Source: Bos javanicus
Lineage: Eukaryota; Chordata; Mammalia; Artiodactyla; Bovidae
NCBI RefSeq assembly: GCF_032452875.1
Contig: NC_083897.1
Location: forward strand, 5,066,854-5,130,853
Direction: 5' to 3'
DNA length: 64,000 nucleotides
The notes below the pieces were generated by a model. That model did no database searches. It saw only the letters and a program-made list of their open reading frames with translations, and was not told the DNA's origin. A program made the translations under genes and the position numbers. Of this stretch, positions 1 to 10,075 are shown piece by piece; the first letter of the stretch is position 1; each line of letters begins with the position of its first letter.

Positions 1-121
1 ATAGGAAAACCTTCCTTCTGCCAACCACTATATAGTTGTATCTTGTTAGATTGTTCAGCTTTGATAATGTGTTCTATTAACAACAACAACAGCAGCAACA
101 ACAATAATGGTAAAAATAGTT
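1..121. other. Unrecognised DNA with CAA/CAG-rich tract
   Basis: Positions 79-108 are a short imperfect run of CAA and CAG triplets, and the rest matches nothing I recognise. There is no ORF of note. Confidence 0.5.
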
Positions 122-255
122 AACAGTGAGCACCTACTGTTATCAGGCATTGTACTAAGCATTGTACATGTATGAACTCATTAAATCTTTCTCTCAATCG
201 CATGAAGTAGGTGCTGTTATTATACATATTTTACAGATGAAGAAATGGACATATA
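122..255 (-). mobile_element. MIR SINE fragment
   Basis: The plus strand shows the reverse complement of the MIR core: a degenerate GAGCACCTACT...CAGGCATTG block, then CTCATTAAATC, then ATTTTACAGATGAAGAAA. MIR is an ancient tRNA-derived SINE shared by all mammals, and divergence is high as expected. Confidence 0.7.
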
Positions 256-1499
256 GACTGATGCGCTAGTTTTGCTGTGTATAGTTTTATATAGATAGCT
301 CAGCACCCCTGGGGGAGTCACAGTACAGTTCAGCTCCACTTGAACTGGGGCTGTATTTATTGCCTAAGAATCTTCAGCTACCCTGTTGATCCTGTTAACA
401 TGGATGATGTACTGAAGGCTGTTGGAACTCTCTTGGGAAACCATGTGTCGTGCCTTCACCAGGGACTGCTTCTACTAAAAGAGGCTATGAAAAGTCAAAA
501 ACATGTTAGTTAATTTAAAAATGTGACCAGAAAGTAAAGTTAAAGTCAAATCTTGGGAGAACAGCCTAAACTCCACAACTTGTTATAACTGACTTGGCAT
601 CAATTGAGAGCCATGACACGAGGATTTTAAAGTCATGGGGACTAATTCTGCAAACCCTGATACACCAAGCTGAATTTCTTCTAATTTTGCTCTGGAATTT
701 CTTACCTCAGTCAGGTTTCTCTGGCTAGTGAAGTCGTTAACTTTTATTGTTGAGTGTTTTTCACATAACCATGACTCTGTAACCTATATAGCTATTGGCC
801 AAAGGATACCATGAAAGCTTTGGGAGGCAGGCGGAGTAACAAATCAAAGTGTCCCTGGGATAGAACATTCTTTCTTTATCTTCATCCTCCCTGATTCCCT
901 CCTCTCTTTCATACAAAAGCTCTCAGTCCAACACTCTCACCAAAATTTACAATCTGCCTTGAAAGTGGATAAAAAGAAACTCTTTCAGTTTAGATAACCC
1001 CAGTCCCAACTATTAGTAGTTTACTGTTGCAATGTGAATAGTAAACTAGTTTTGCAAACTGTGCTAATTATATCTAAAAACACTCTAAAAACACCAGGTA
1101 AACTACTTTTAGAGTGGAACAGAAAAAAGCAATTTTATTAAATCTTTGGTGCTGGGAATATCATAATGGCCAGTGAGTATGTCTATTTCTCTAATATGCA
1201 AATTTTTTGCTAGATACTACAGTGTAAGTGATAAAAGAGGAATAAGACAGTTTCTGCCTTCCTTCAGAAGCTTAACCCCAGTGCCCACTGTTGCTCTTCA
1301 CACAGTTTCTTGGCTTGGCAGTCCCACTTAAGTCTCACTGTCGAGGTGGTAGCATGGGCTGCTGTTCCACCAGACCTGCTTTGCTGCCCACAGTCTCCAG
1401 GCCTGCTTTCATCTCACTTCCGCCTCACCTCTATACCATGGCCAGATTAATCTTTCTAAAGTTGTGTTTCCCAAATTGTGGTTTAGGAATGTTTTGTTG
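256..1499. other. Unrecognised non-coding DNA
   Basis: I see no convincing exon, RNA gene or young repeat. AT-rich sequence with short ORFs only. The part after about 1390 may be a very degraded L2 piece, but I cannot support that firmly. Confidence 0.4.
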
Positions 1500-1960
1500 T
1501 TGCTGTTCAGTTCAGTTCAGTCGCTCAGTCGTGTCCAACTCTTTGCGACCCCGTGAATCGCAGCACACCAGACCTCCCTGTCCATCACCAACTCCCGGAG
1601 TTCACTCAGACTCATGTCCATCAAGTCAGTGATGCCATCCAGCCATCTCATCCTCTGTCATCCCCTTCTCCTCCTGCCCCCAATCCCTCCCAGCATCAGA
1701 GTCTTTTCCAGTGAATCAACTCTTCGCATGAGGTGGCCAAAGAACTGGAGTTTCAGCTTTAGCATCATTCCTTCCAAAGAAATCCTAGGGCTGATCTTCT
1801 TCAGAATGGACTGGTTGGATCTCCTTGCAGTCCAAGGGACTCTCAAGAGTCTTCTCCAACACCACAGTTCAAAAGCATCAATTCTTCGATGCTCAGCTTT
1901 CTTCACAGTCCAACTCTCACATCCATACATGACCACTGGAAAAACCATAGCCTTGACTAG
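1500..1960 (-). mobile_element. BovB LINE 3' fragment
   Basis: On the plus strand the element starts with the antisense of the BovB tail (TTCAGTTCAGTTCAGTCGCT) and runs through the antisense of the RT C-terminal region until CCTTGACTAG, where it is 5'-truncated. It carries the younger form with CTAGGGCTGATC and AATGGACTGGTTGGATC. The antisense ORFs across it are not genes; the sense translation from 1948 down to 1658 is the conserved tail VMYGCESWTVKKAEHRRIDA. Only a short possible TSD (ATGTT) is visible. Confidence 0.92.
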
Positions 1961-2214
1961 ATGTTAACCCCCATTAAAAAAGAGGATTTTGTGCTAACAC
2001 AAGTTTAGGAACCAGGGAATGTTCAAATCCCTCCTGAAAATTCATGATGTACAAGATTAGCATGTTAAAGGGTCCGAGAAGTTCTGTGATTAAAGAAACA
2101 TCTTTAACTTTCTTTAACCCAGCATTTCCCATGCTTAATTGACCACAAAACTTCTTTTACATGTAACAAGAATTAATATTACATCCATCACTTTTTCAGA
2201 AATGCTGCCCTAAA

Positions 2215-2430
2215 GCATTGCTTTGATCATGCTACTTTCCCAGTTAAAAAATCTCCAGTGGTTCCTCATTTTCTCCTTGGTGGGCGGGTGGGGGGGGGTG
2301 TCCACCGTGTCAGCCTTATTTCAAAGACCTTTGTAACCTGATCCTAACTTAATCGAGCTGGATTTCATTTTCCACTGCTTGCCTATGTGGACCATTTCCC
2401 CCTAACTAGATAGTTCTGTTTATCATTCTG
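2215..2430 (+). mobile_element. Probable L2 LINE fragment
   Basis: The degenerate string AAAATCTCCAGTGGTTCCTCATT, then AAAGACCTTTGTAACCTGATCC, resembles an internal L2 region. A G-run interrupts it at 2288-2299. Family assignment is by memory and moderate. Confidence 0.45.
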
Positions 2431-2435
2431 TGCTC

Positions 2436-2837
2436 CTCAGCTATTAAGGGCCAAGGGAGGAGGCAGGCCAAGAATGGGTGGGGACTGAGATCTGGTAGTA
2501 GCAGGTAGAAGTCCTTTGTGAGTCAGTTACATGGGAAGGCACAGCAGCAGGAACCTGGAAGTGGGGCCACACAAGCAGGATAAAGTCGAGGTAGAGTTCA
2601 GGATGAGTAGATGTAAGAACTACAATGGCTGACACCTATGTAACCCTGTGCACACAGTGTAAGACCTGATAACCAAAGAAATGAACAGCAGGACAGGGCA
2701 GATACTAAAAGTAAGTGCAAAAGGAAAAGAAAAGAAGCAGTGGTGAGATCAGATCAGCTATTTTTCACCTGCAGAAATAACTCTGGGGTCTGCTGGGGTG
2801 TGACCAAAAACTAAAACATCCCTAAAGACAGGATGTG
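2436..2837. other. Unrecognised non-coding DNA
   Basis: No repeat, exon or RNA gene that I can name. The short antisense ORF at 2444-2635 has no recognisable domain. Confidence 0.4.
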
Positions 2838-2880
2838 TGTGTGAGTGTACATGTGTGTGCGTGTGCACACATGTACACCT
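2838..2880. repeat. Imperfect TG/CA-rich microsatellite
   Basis: A GTGTGTGTGAGTGTACATG stretch continues as an alternating purine-pyrimidine tract with CACACATGTACAC at its end, so the block can fold back partly on itself. Confidence 0.7.
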
Positions 2881-2911
2881 TTGTTTAAGATAGTGATTGT
2901 TGATATTCTTT

Positions 2912-3085
2912 TTAAAAAAATTATTTGGCTACATCAGGTCTTAGCTGAGGCACACAAGATCTTTCTTTTGGCATGCAGGCTTTTTAGTGGTGGCATGCAG
3001 CATCCAGTTCTCTGACCAAGGATTGAACCTGGGCCCCCTGTATTGGGAGCACAGTCTTAATCATTGAATCACTAGGGAAGTCCCA
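2912..3085 (-). mobile_element. CHR-type tRNA-derived SINE
   Basis: Antisense copy: the A-rich tail appears as TTTAAAAAAATTATTTGGCT at the left, and the tRNA-related head as CACTAGGGAAGTCCC at the right. It is flanked by a 17-bp TSD, GATTGTTGATATTCTTT (2895-2911) and GATTGTTAATATTCTTT (3086-3102), with one mismatch. CHR SINEs are shared among cetartiodactyls. Confidence 0.85.
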
Positions 3086-3102
3086 GATTGTTAATATTCT
3101 TT

Positions 3103-3784
3103 GAGAATCTGATGGAAGTTATGAGACTTCTTCTTAGAAAAATGTACACACACAAAGAACTGTTCACAGGATTTTAGGGGTTTCATAGACTCTGAACTCC
3201 ATGGGCCTAAGTTCACTTAAGCCATCTTATCCAATGCTTAAGGGGCGAGATAGAGATAGAAAGAGAACTTTCCGAACAACAGAGATGCTAGCCAGGCTGA
3301 TCTCTTAGGTGTGTTTTTCTCCTTTATTTCCCCAATTATAAAAGGTAGCAGCATGATAAGAACCAAATTGTGCTTCGCTTCTGCTTATTGACTTAACGGA
3401 TACTACTTCTGAAATTGATTCAGTGACCTGTTCTCTGTTACACTTTTTTTTGTCCCTGGGAAATCTATACTCTGTGACCTTTCGATCTGTGAAACACACA
3501 TACACACATGCTCACAAAGAGTTGCTTAGATACCTCCATGTCCATTTAGTATCCTGGCGAGAAGGAGACACATGAAAGAGGACAAAAGGCCTATAAATCA
3601 AGATCCCTAGAGGCTTTAAGAGAAGATTTCGGTGTGTGAGGACAGGGCAGGGTGTGAGTGAAGCTCTTGTGCTGGGTGAGTGATTACAGTGGTGGTGCTT
3701 GCTTCAGGAAATAGTGGGCTTTGAGTGCTTTTCACACTAAAGGATGAGCCTTCACTTTCTTATCACAATTCTCCCAAAGCAATG
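3103..3784. other. Unrecognised non-coding DNA
   Basis: Nothing I can name; a 66-codon antisense ORF at 3305-3505 has no recognisable motif. Confidence 0.4.
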
Positions 3785-3905
3785 TTTGTCAACCCTGGCG
3801 GTATACTAGAATCACCTGAGAAACTTTGAAAATATGCCCATGTCCAGGCCTCAAATTCCAGGGATTCTGACTTAATTGTTCTGAGGTGTGGACAGAGCAT
3901 ACTTA
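3785..3905 (+). mobile_element. MER5A-like hAT MITE fragment
   Basis: GTTTGTCAACCCTGGCGG, then AGAATCACCTGAGAA, then CCAGGGATTCTGACTTAATT follow the MER5A order. The right terminus is degraded. Confidence 0.6.
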
Positions 3906-3984
3906 TATTTTATAAACTGCAAAGCATTTAATTTAAAAATGCTCTACAATATATTAAAAATAGCTCCTATATAAACACGTATAA

Positions 3985-4195
3985 GGCTTCCCTGGTGGCT
4001 TGGACAGTAAAGAATCTGCCTACAATGCAGGACACTCTGCATTCTGTCCCTGGATCAGGACAATGCCCTGGAGAAGGAAATGGCAACCCACTCCAGTATT
4101 CTTGCCTGGAGAATTCCATGGACAGAGGAGCCTGCCTGGCTACAGCCCATGGGGTCTCAAAGAGTTGGACACGGCTGAGCAACTAACACTAACAA
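3985..4195 (+). mobile_element. Bov-tA SINE, full-length type
   Basis: Has the tRNA-like head GGCTTCCCTGGTGGCT, the body CCACTCCAGTATTCTTGCC and the tail CACGGCTGAGCAACTAACAC. The usual head region is modified (TTGGACAGTAAAG), so it is probably not recent. The two-strand ORFs across it are SINE artefacts. Confidence 0.92.
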
Positions 4196-4212
4196 TTTCT
4201 ATCTGTCTTATC

Positions 4213-4246
4213 TATCATCATCATTATTATCATCCTCATCATCACC
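4213..4246. repeat. ATC/ATT-rich microsatellite
   Basis: An imperfect ATCATCATCATTATTATC run sits just 3' of the Bov-tA element. SINE tails often seed such tracts. Confidence 0.6.
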
Positions 4247-4449
4247 TATCTAAGGAAACTGTAAATTTCACCCAGAAAAGCCCATATTCTATCACAAATA
4301 AGGAAACGATAGATCTCACCTGTAGAAAAGCCTATATTTTATCACAAATATGTATGGCCAGATTTCTCAGACTCCATTTTTAGGGGTAAGTATATTTTAG
4401 ATTTTGATGCTGAAGTAGATAGAACAGTATAAAGAGCCCCTATGTTCCT

Positions 4450-5330
4450 ATCACTCATTTTTTTTTCATTGGAATATTTGTTTTCTTACTGTTGAATTTT
4501 GAGATATAGAAAGATAGCATATAAATTCTTTATCAGATATATAGCTTGCAAATATTTTCTCCCAGTCTATAGACTGTGTTTTCATTTCAATATAGTGTCT
4601 TTCTAAGAGGAGAATGTAAAATTCTGATGTTCTAAATAATCATTATTTTCTTTTATGAATCATGTCTTTGATGTTATGTCTAAGAATTCTTTACTGAACA
4701 TCCGATCTGGAATATTTTCTTCTACATTTTGTATGATTTTTTTGAGTTAATATTGTATAGTTTAGGTTAACATTTTCTTTAGTTTTATTTTTTGCATATA
4801 GACATTTATTTGATCCAATAGCATTTGTTGAGACAACTATACTTTTCTCCATTGAACTGCCTCTGCACCTTTGTCAAAAATCAATTTAGCACATATGTGT
4901 AGATCTACTTATAGACTATATTCTGACCCAGTCATCTGTATGTTTATCCTGACACTTGACTACTGTTGCTTTATAGAAAGCTCTGAGAGCATATATCGTG
5001 AGTCCTATGACTTTGTTTTTTTTCCAAATTGTTTTGGCTTTTCTATCTCTTGTGCTTTTCCATATGTTTTTTAATAAGCTTGTTGATCTCTATAAAATAT
5101 CCTGCTGGAATTTTGATTGAAATTCTGTTTAACATATAGATTGATTTGGAGAATTGGCATATTAACAAATTAAGTTTTTCACCACATTAACATAGCATCA
5201 CTCTCCATTTGTTTAGATTTTCTTTAATTTAATTTCACCATCAACACAATGTTGAATAGCAGTGGTGAGAACAGATCCATTCCTGTATTATTTTGAGTCA
5301 AATAAAAGATATTGCATAATTTCATCTGTA
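4450..5330 (-). mobile_element. Ancient L1M, antisense ORF2 remnant
   Basis: The plus strand reads as the reverse complement of an old L1 ORF2, for example CAAATATTTTCTCCCAGTCT, CCTTTGTCAAAAATCAATT and GAATTTTGATTGAAATTCTG-like stretches in the usual order. No open frame remains; the ORFs of 60-75 codons on the plus strand are accidental. Confidence 0.7.
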
Positions 5331-5439
5331 ACTATTAACAATGTATATCTGTAAAAGAAAAAGGATAAAAATCCACAAAATGTTCATAATACATCTAAAT
5401 TAATGTCTTTAATTATAATCAAATATTCATTCATGATAA

Positions 5440-5692
5440 ATTTTCAGTTGTCTCATAAATGTCATTTTTTCCTATTTATTTGAATCAGGATGCAAATAAG
5501 GTCCACACACTGTAGTCAATGGATATGTCTCTTACATTTCTTTTATTTATAGGTTTCTCACATAGCTTTTTATTCTTTGAAATTTCTTTATTGAAGAAAC
5601 TGAGTCGTTTGTCCAGCAGAGTATTCCGCTGCCAGGATTTCGCTGAAAGCTATCCCATGGTGTTTAACATGTTCCTCTGTCATCTGTATTTC
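5440..5692 (-). mobile_element. Old L1M-type 3' region, first copy
   Basis: TCAGGATGCAAATAAGGTCC, then AGAAACTGAGTCGTTTGTCC and CATGTTCCTCTGTCATCTGT resemble, in order, the antisense region at 8226-9640. The histone H3 pseudogene begins where this similarity stops, so this repeat is probably its integration site. Confidence 0.5.
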
Positions 5693-6393
5693 TTTTTATC
5701 AAATCATAAACAATGTTATTGCAAAAGGGTCCAGTACATGTTGTAGTATTCTAGTTGGTACTACAATTAGAATAGTTGTTGTATTCTATTACAACTCACT
5801 AATATATATCATGAGGAGCAAGATATATCATGCACCCTTTCTGCAGATAAGCAGTTTGCTTCTCTCGAGCCACAGCGCTCCCTTTGTTAATCTCGGTATT
5901 CACTCTTCACACTCATCTAAAGTCAATGATGGGATGATGTAAGCTCAAAGCCAACATGTAAACAGTTCGTTGAAAAAAAGTCATGACTTGAAGTATCTTT
6001 CATAATTTACTGTACAACACATAAAAACTGCCTTAACTTAAGCTCTTTCTCACTCAACTGAGCAGGCTACCAGGGCATCCTAGGGCATGATAGAGATTCT
6101 CTTATCTCAGATGACTCACAGTTTAAATAAAATCTTCAGATAAAAACCACCTTGTATGCTTCAATGGATTTCCGAAGTACCCTACGGCTGTATTCTGGAA
6201 ACGCAAATCTATTTTGAAGTCCTGGACAATTTCCCTTACCAACTTCTGGAAAGAAAGCTTTTGGATCAGAAGCTCTATTGATTTCCAGCCTATAAGACGA
6301 CCTTTTAAATTGCTGGCAGCCTTAGTAGCCAGCTAATTTCATGGGGGCCTTCCAATCAGTGGGTTTGCAAGCAGAGTGCTTTGTGTCACCCAT
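5693..6393 (-). pseudogene. H3-3B (pseudogene): Processed pseudogene of histone H3.3 (H3-3B)
   Basis: Read on the minus strand, an ATG at 6393-6391 opens MGDTKHSACKPTDWKAP, which aligns with the H3 tail MARTKQTARKSTGGKAP. After about 50-60 missing bases the frame resumes as the core helix segment SIELLIQKLSFQKLVREI and VQDFKIDLRFQ, matching STELLIRKLPFQRLVREI and AQDFKTDLRFQ. Frame is then lost, but the end survives as GAGCTTAAG (stop TAA at 6040-6038). Downstream, 6037-5693 matches my memory of the H3-3B 3'UTR, including GGCAGTTTTTATG and CCTTTTGCAATAA. A contiguous coding-plus-UTR copy without introns is a retrocopy, made by L1 machinery. It has an in-frame TAA after KLAGY, a deletion and frameshifts, so it cannot make histone. 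No clear poly(A) or TSD is left; the 5' end could extend beyond 6393 into unrecognised sequence. Confidence 0.85.
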
Positions 6394-6615
6394 TTCCTTT
6401 AACCCAATATTGAAATCTTTAGTTGCTTCTGTGTCTGTCTCTGCTGTTCTGACACTAATGTGCTCTAGCAACCAAATGAAGAAAAGAAAAAGTTGCTCTT
6501 TCAACCAGTATCTAACCTTTCTACTCCTAGAGTCAATGTCTTCTTAAAAGGTTATATATTCACCCACAGGTATGCATATAGTTTATGTAACTTTTTAAAT
6601 GCTAATGACTTACTT
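6394..6615. other. Sequence between H3 retrocopy and tandem duplication
   Basis: Could include the 5'UTR of the H3-3B retrocopy, which I cannot verify, followed by AT-rich old sequence. No independent gene seen. Confidence 0.3.
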
Positions 6616-6687
6616 AGTATATAACCACAATAATATTGTCACTTCTAACAAAGTATATAACCACAATAATATTGTCACTTCTAACAA
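6616..6687. repeat. Perfect 36-bp tandem duplication
   Basis: The unit starting AGTATATAACCACAATAATA occurs at 6616-6651 and again at 6652-6687 with no difference. The second copy runs directly into the left TSD of the BovB insertion, which begins at 6683. Confidence 0.95.
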
Positions 6688-6695
6688 AGTTAAGA
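6683..6695. repeat. Left target-site duplication of BovB
   Basis: AACAAAGTTAAGA here is repeated exactly at 8213-8225 and defines the ends of the inserted BovB copy. Confidence 0.9.
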
Positions 6696-8195
6696 GCCAG
6701 ACATCCTGGAATGTGAAGTCAAATGGGCCTTAGAAAGCATCACTATGAACAAAGCTAGTGGAGGTGATGGAATTCCAGTTGAGCTATTTCAAATCCTGGA
6801 AGATGATGCTGTGAAAGTGCTGCACTCAATATGCCAGCAAATTCGGAAAACTCAGCAGTGGCCACAGGACTGGAAAAGGTCAGTTTTCATTCCAATCCCA
6901 AAGAAAGGTAATGCCAAAGAATGCTCAAACTACTGCACAATTGCACTCATCTCACACACTAGTAAAGTAATGCTCAAAATTCTCCAAGCCAGGCTTCAGG
7001 AATATGTGAACCGTGAACTTCCAGATGTTCAAGCTGGTTTTAGAAAAGGCAGAGGAACCAGAGATCAAATTGCCAACATCCACTGGATCATCAAAAAAGC
7101 AAGAGAGTTCCAGAAAAACATCTATTTCTGCTTTATTGACTATGCCAAAGCCTTTGACTGTGTGGATCACCACAAACTGTGGAAAATTCTGAAAGAGATG
7201 GGAATACCAGACCACCTGACCTGCCTCTTGAGAAACCTGTATGCAGGTCAGAAAGCAACAGTTAGAACTGGACATGGAAAAACAGACTGGATCCAAATAG
7301 GAAAAGGAGTACGTCAAGGCTGTATATTGTCACCCTGCTTATTTAACTTATATGCAGAGTACATCATGAGAAATGCGGGGCTGGATGAAGCACAAGCTGG
7401 AATCAACATTGCCAGGAGAAATATCAATAACCTCAGATATGCAGATGACACCACCCTTATGGCTGAAAGTGAAGAGGAACTAAAAAGCCTCTTGATGAAA
7501 GTGAAAGAGGAGAGTGAAAAAGTTGGCTTAAAGCTCAACATTCAGAAAACGAAGATCATGGCATCTGGTCCCATCACTTCATGGGAAGTAGATGGGGAAA
7601 CAGTGGAAACAGTGTCAAACTTTTTTTGGGGGGCTCCAAAATCACTGCAGATGGTGATTGCAGCCATGAAATTAAAAGACGCTTACTCCTTGGAAGGAAA
7701 GTTATGACCAACCTAGATAGCGTATTCAAAAGCAGAGACATTACTTTGCCAACAAAAGTCCGTCTAGTCAAGGCTATGGTTTTTCCAGTGGTCATGTATG
7801 GATGTGAAATTTGGACTATGAAGAAGGCTGAGCACCGAAGAATTGATGCTTTTGAACTGTGGTGTTGGAGAAGACTCTTGAGAGTCCCTTGGACTGCAAG
7901 GAGATCCAACCAGTCCATTCTGAAGGAGATCAGCCCTGGGATTTCTTTGGAAGGACTGATGTTAAAGCTGAAACTCCAATACTTTGGCCACCTCATGCGA
8001 AGGGTTGACTCATTGGAAAAGACTCTGATGCTGGGAGGGATTGGGGGCAGGAGGAGAAGGGGACGACAGAGGATGAGATGGCTGGATGGCATCACCGACT
8101 CGATGGACATGAATTTGGGTGAACTCCGGGAGTTGGTGATGGACAGGGAGGCCTGGCATGCCTTCATGGGGTCGCAAAGAGTTGGACAATACTGA
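6696..8195 (+). pseudogene. BovB reverse transcriptase coding remnant
   Basis: The open frame 6745-7707 (320 codons; homology extends upstream to 6696 in frame) holds reverse transcriptase blocks: KASGGDGIPVELF near residue 3, FIDYAKAFDCVDH near 129-141, GVRQGCILSPCLFNLY near 188-203 and the catalytic LRYADDTTLMAE near 230-241. In the family this enzyme copies LINE RNA at a nicked target. Near 7618-7632 the run TTTTTTTGGGGGG replaces the expected T-rich codons and shifts the frame. The C-terminal part continues in another frame from about 7630 to 8195 (RRLLRVPWTARRSNQSIL, then MRWLDGITDSMD), ending at TGA. With no endonuclease domain, no BovB promoter and a frameshift it is dead. The plus-strand Met at 6745 is internal, not a true start. 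Confidence 0.92.
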
Positions 8196-8212
8196 GCGAC
8201 TGAACTGAACCG
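6696..8212 (+). mobile_element. BovB (RTE) LINE, 5'-truncated, with TSD
   Basis: A 1.5-kb BovB copy begins inside the RT coding region at GCCAGACATCCTGGAATG and ends in the CTGAACTGAACCGAAC tail. A perfect 13-bp TSD (6683-6695 and 8213-8225) proves retroposition as a unit. The endonuclease domain and 5' region are absent. It is on the young side of the BovB copies here, with few substitutions from the form I remember. Confidence 0.95.
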
Positions 8213-8225
8213 AACAAAGTTAAGA

Positions 8226-9640
8226 ATACTTCATTAATACTCAGTTCATATTTGAATTTCCCTGTTTATCCTAAGAAATGGTTAGTGTAAGTCAGGATCC
8301 AAACAAGGACCACACATTACATTTTGTGACTGTGTTTCTTAAGTCTCTTTTACTCTATAAACAGAATAGAATTTCTATTTTATTTCAGTTTCCCTTCCTC
8401 CTTTTCTTCCCATGTGTAATAGGCTGAGTATTTGTGTCCATACCCTCCTCAAATTCATATGTTGAAATCCTAACCCTCCAATATGGTAGTATTAGAAGGA
8501 AGGGCCTTTGGGAGGTGATTATGTCATGAGGGTGGAGCCCTCATGAATGGAATTAGTGCTTTTATTTAGTGCCCCATCACCCCTTCCATCGTGTGAGGGC
8601 ACAGCAAGGACACAGCTGTCCGGAATCAAGGAGTAAGCCCTCACCAAGAACCCAACCATGCTGTCACCCTTATCTTGGGTGTGCAGGCCCCAGAAATGTA
8701 GGAAACAAATTTCTGTTGCTTATAAAGCCATCCAATCTATTATATATTCTGTTATAGTAGCCTGAATCTGGCTAAGACACTATGCTATTGGAGAAATTGG
8801 TTTATTTTTTCCTTAAAATGCTCCATTTTCTGCATTTGGCTGATTACCTTCTTCTGGTACCAATTATTCTGTTCCTCTCTTTTATTTCCCATACACTGGT
8901 ATTTAGATCTAGACTAGAGGATTGATTTGTTTCAGGTTTATTTCTTTTGGCAAGATACTTTGTAGGTGGTTATATGTACATTTAATTGCATCAGTCAGAA
9001 AGCACATTGTGTCTGTCCCCGTTTTAGGGATGAAATTGATTTTTTTAGTAGGTGTGTTTGGCCTATTCCTTGTTAAATTTTCACCTAATAGGTTTAGAGT
9101 TCACTGATGATCTTTTCTAAATCCATTATTTAATTTGGAGTTGTGAAATGGTGATTTTATCATCCTATCATTCCTTTTGCATTGATTAGTGGAATTCTCC
9201 ATGATGAAGAACTTTCCTTCTCAAATCTTTTAGTGACCTTGAAATACTGTTTGACCAAGAAATGCAGAATCAATGCTTAACTCTTTACCTTTATTAATTT
9301 TTAGCTTAATCAGTTGTTGCTCTAGAAATCACCAGTGATAATCAGTGAGTTTTTTTTTTCTTGAGTATCATCATGAAGTTGTAGAATTTTATATTCTTGA
9401 TGTGCTTGAATCAACCACACTCTTTTTTTAATGCTCAGTTAATTTGACAGTCTTTGGTCGGTAGAAGCCCCTGCAAATTGGCTCCTGAGTCCTTTTGACG
9501 TATCCTCAGTAGGCTTGAATAGCATCCTTGCTTACTTGGTATGACAAGATGCCTCAGTATCATCTTAAACATTTTCTACCTTAGATCTGGAAACAGCCAT
9601 TTCTCCAGGGAGCCATGGATCCTTTTAATGAGAAATGCAA
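8226..9640 (-). mobile_element. Old L1M-type 3' region, second copy
   Basis: TCAGGATCCAAACAAGGACC, CATTTGGCTGATTACC and TTAGATCTAGA-containing stretches are ordered like antisense ancient L1 3'UTR. The block is split by the LTR at 8418-8780. It is paralogous to 5440-5692. The precise subfamily is not determined. Confidence 0.5.
8418..8780 (+). mobile_element. Solo LTR, MST-type ERVL-MaLR
   Basis: AATTCATATGTTGAAATCC, then GGGCCTTTGGGAGGTGATT, ATGAGGGTGGAGCCCTCATG and AACAAATTTCTGTTGCTTATA follow the MST LTR order. It is a non-autonomous mammalian retroviral LTR relic with no internal region next to it. The small ORF at 8569 is accidental. Confidence 0.8.
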
Positions 9641-9649
9641 TCAGCATAA

Positions 9650-10075
9650 GTAATTTTGTTTTTGTTTTTTTAAACAGACTTTCTTTTTTTAGAGAATTTT
9701 GGAGTTTACAGAAAAATTGAACCCAAACTACAGAGAGTTCCCACACATGTCCTCTCTCTCTCCTCCACAGTTTCCCCTTATTATTACCATCTTGCATTAC
9801 TCCAGTTGATGTTACAATTAATGAACCAATACTGATATATATTACTAACTAAAGTTCATAGTTTAAATTTGGGCTCACTCTTTGTGTTGTATAGTCATGT
9901 ATTTTGACAACTGCAACATTTCATATGTTCATCATTATAGTATCATACAGAATGTTTTCACTGCCCTAAAAATGCCCTGTTGCTTAGACTATTGTATCCC
10001 TTTCTCTCTCTCCCTGAACTCCTGGCAGGCATGGATCTTTTCACTGCCTCCATAGTTTCGTTCATAAATACATAT
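9650..10075 (-). mobile_element. Old L1M 3'UTR, antisense
   Basis: T-rich left edge (antisense poly(A)), then GAGAGTTCCCACACATG, TTAGACTATTGTATCCC and TTTTCACTGCCTCCATAG in the order of old L1 3'UTRs. Adjacent to, but separate from, the preceding element because a new T-rich tail begins at 9657. Confidence 0.6.

Noticed and set aside
1614..1967. Recurring antisense ORFs of about 110-200 codons (also 7574, 15012, 31248, 33272, 47963, 59209) that look like a protein family in the window
   Set aside because: All are the reverse-strand shadow of the BovB RT C-terminal region; recurrence comes from the repeat, not from a gene.
3985..4195. tRNA gene from the tRNA-like head of Bov-tA and CHR SINEs
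   Set aside because: The heads are degenerate SINE promoters; no intact cloverleaf is present.
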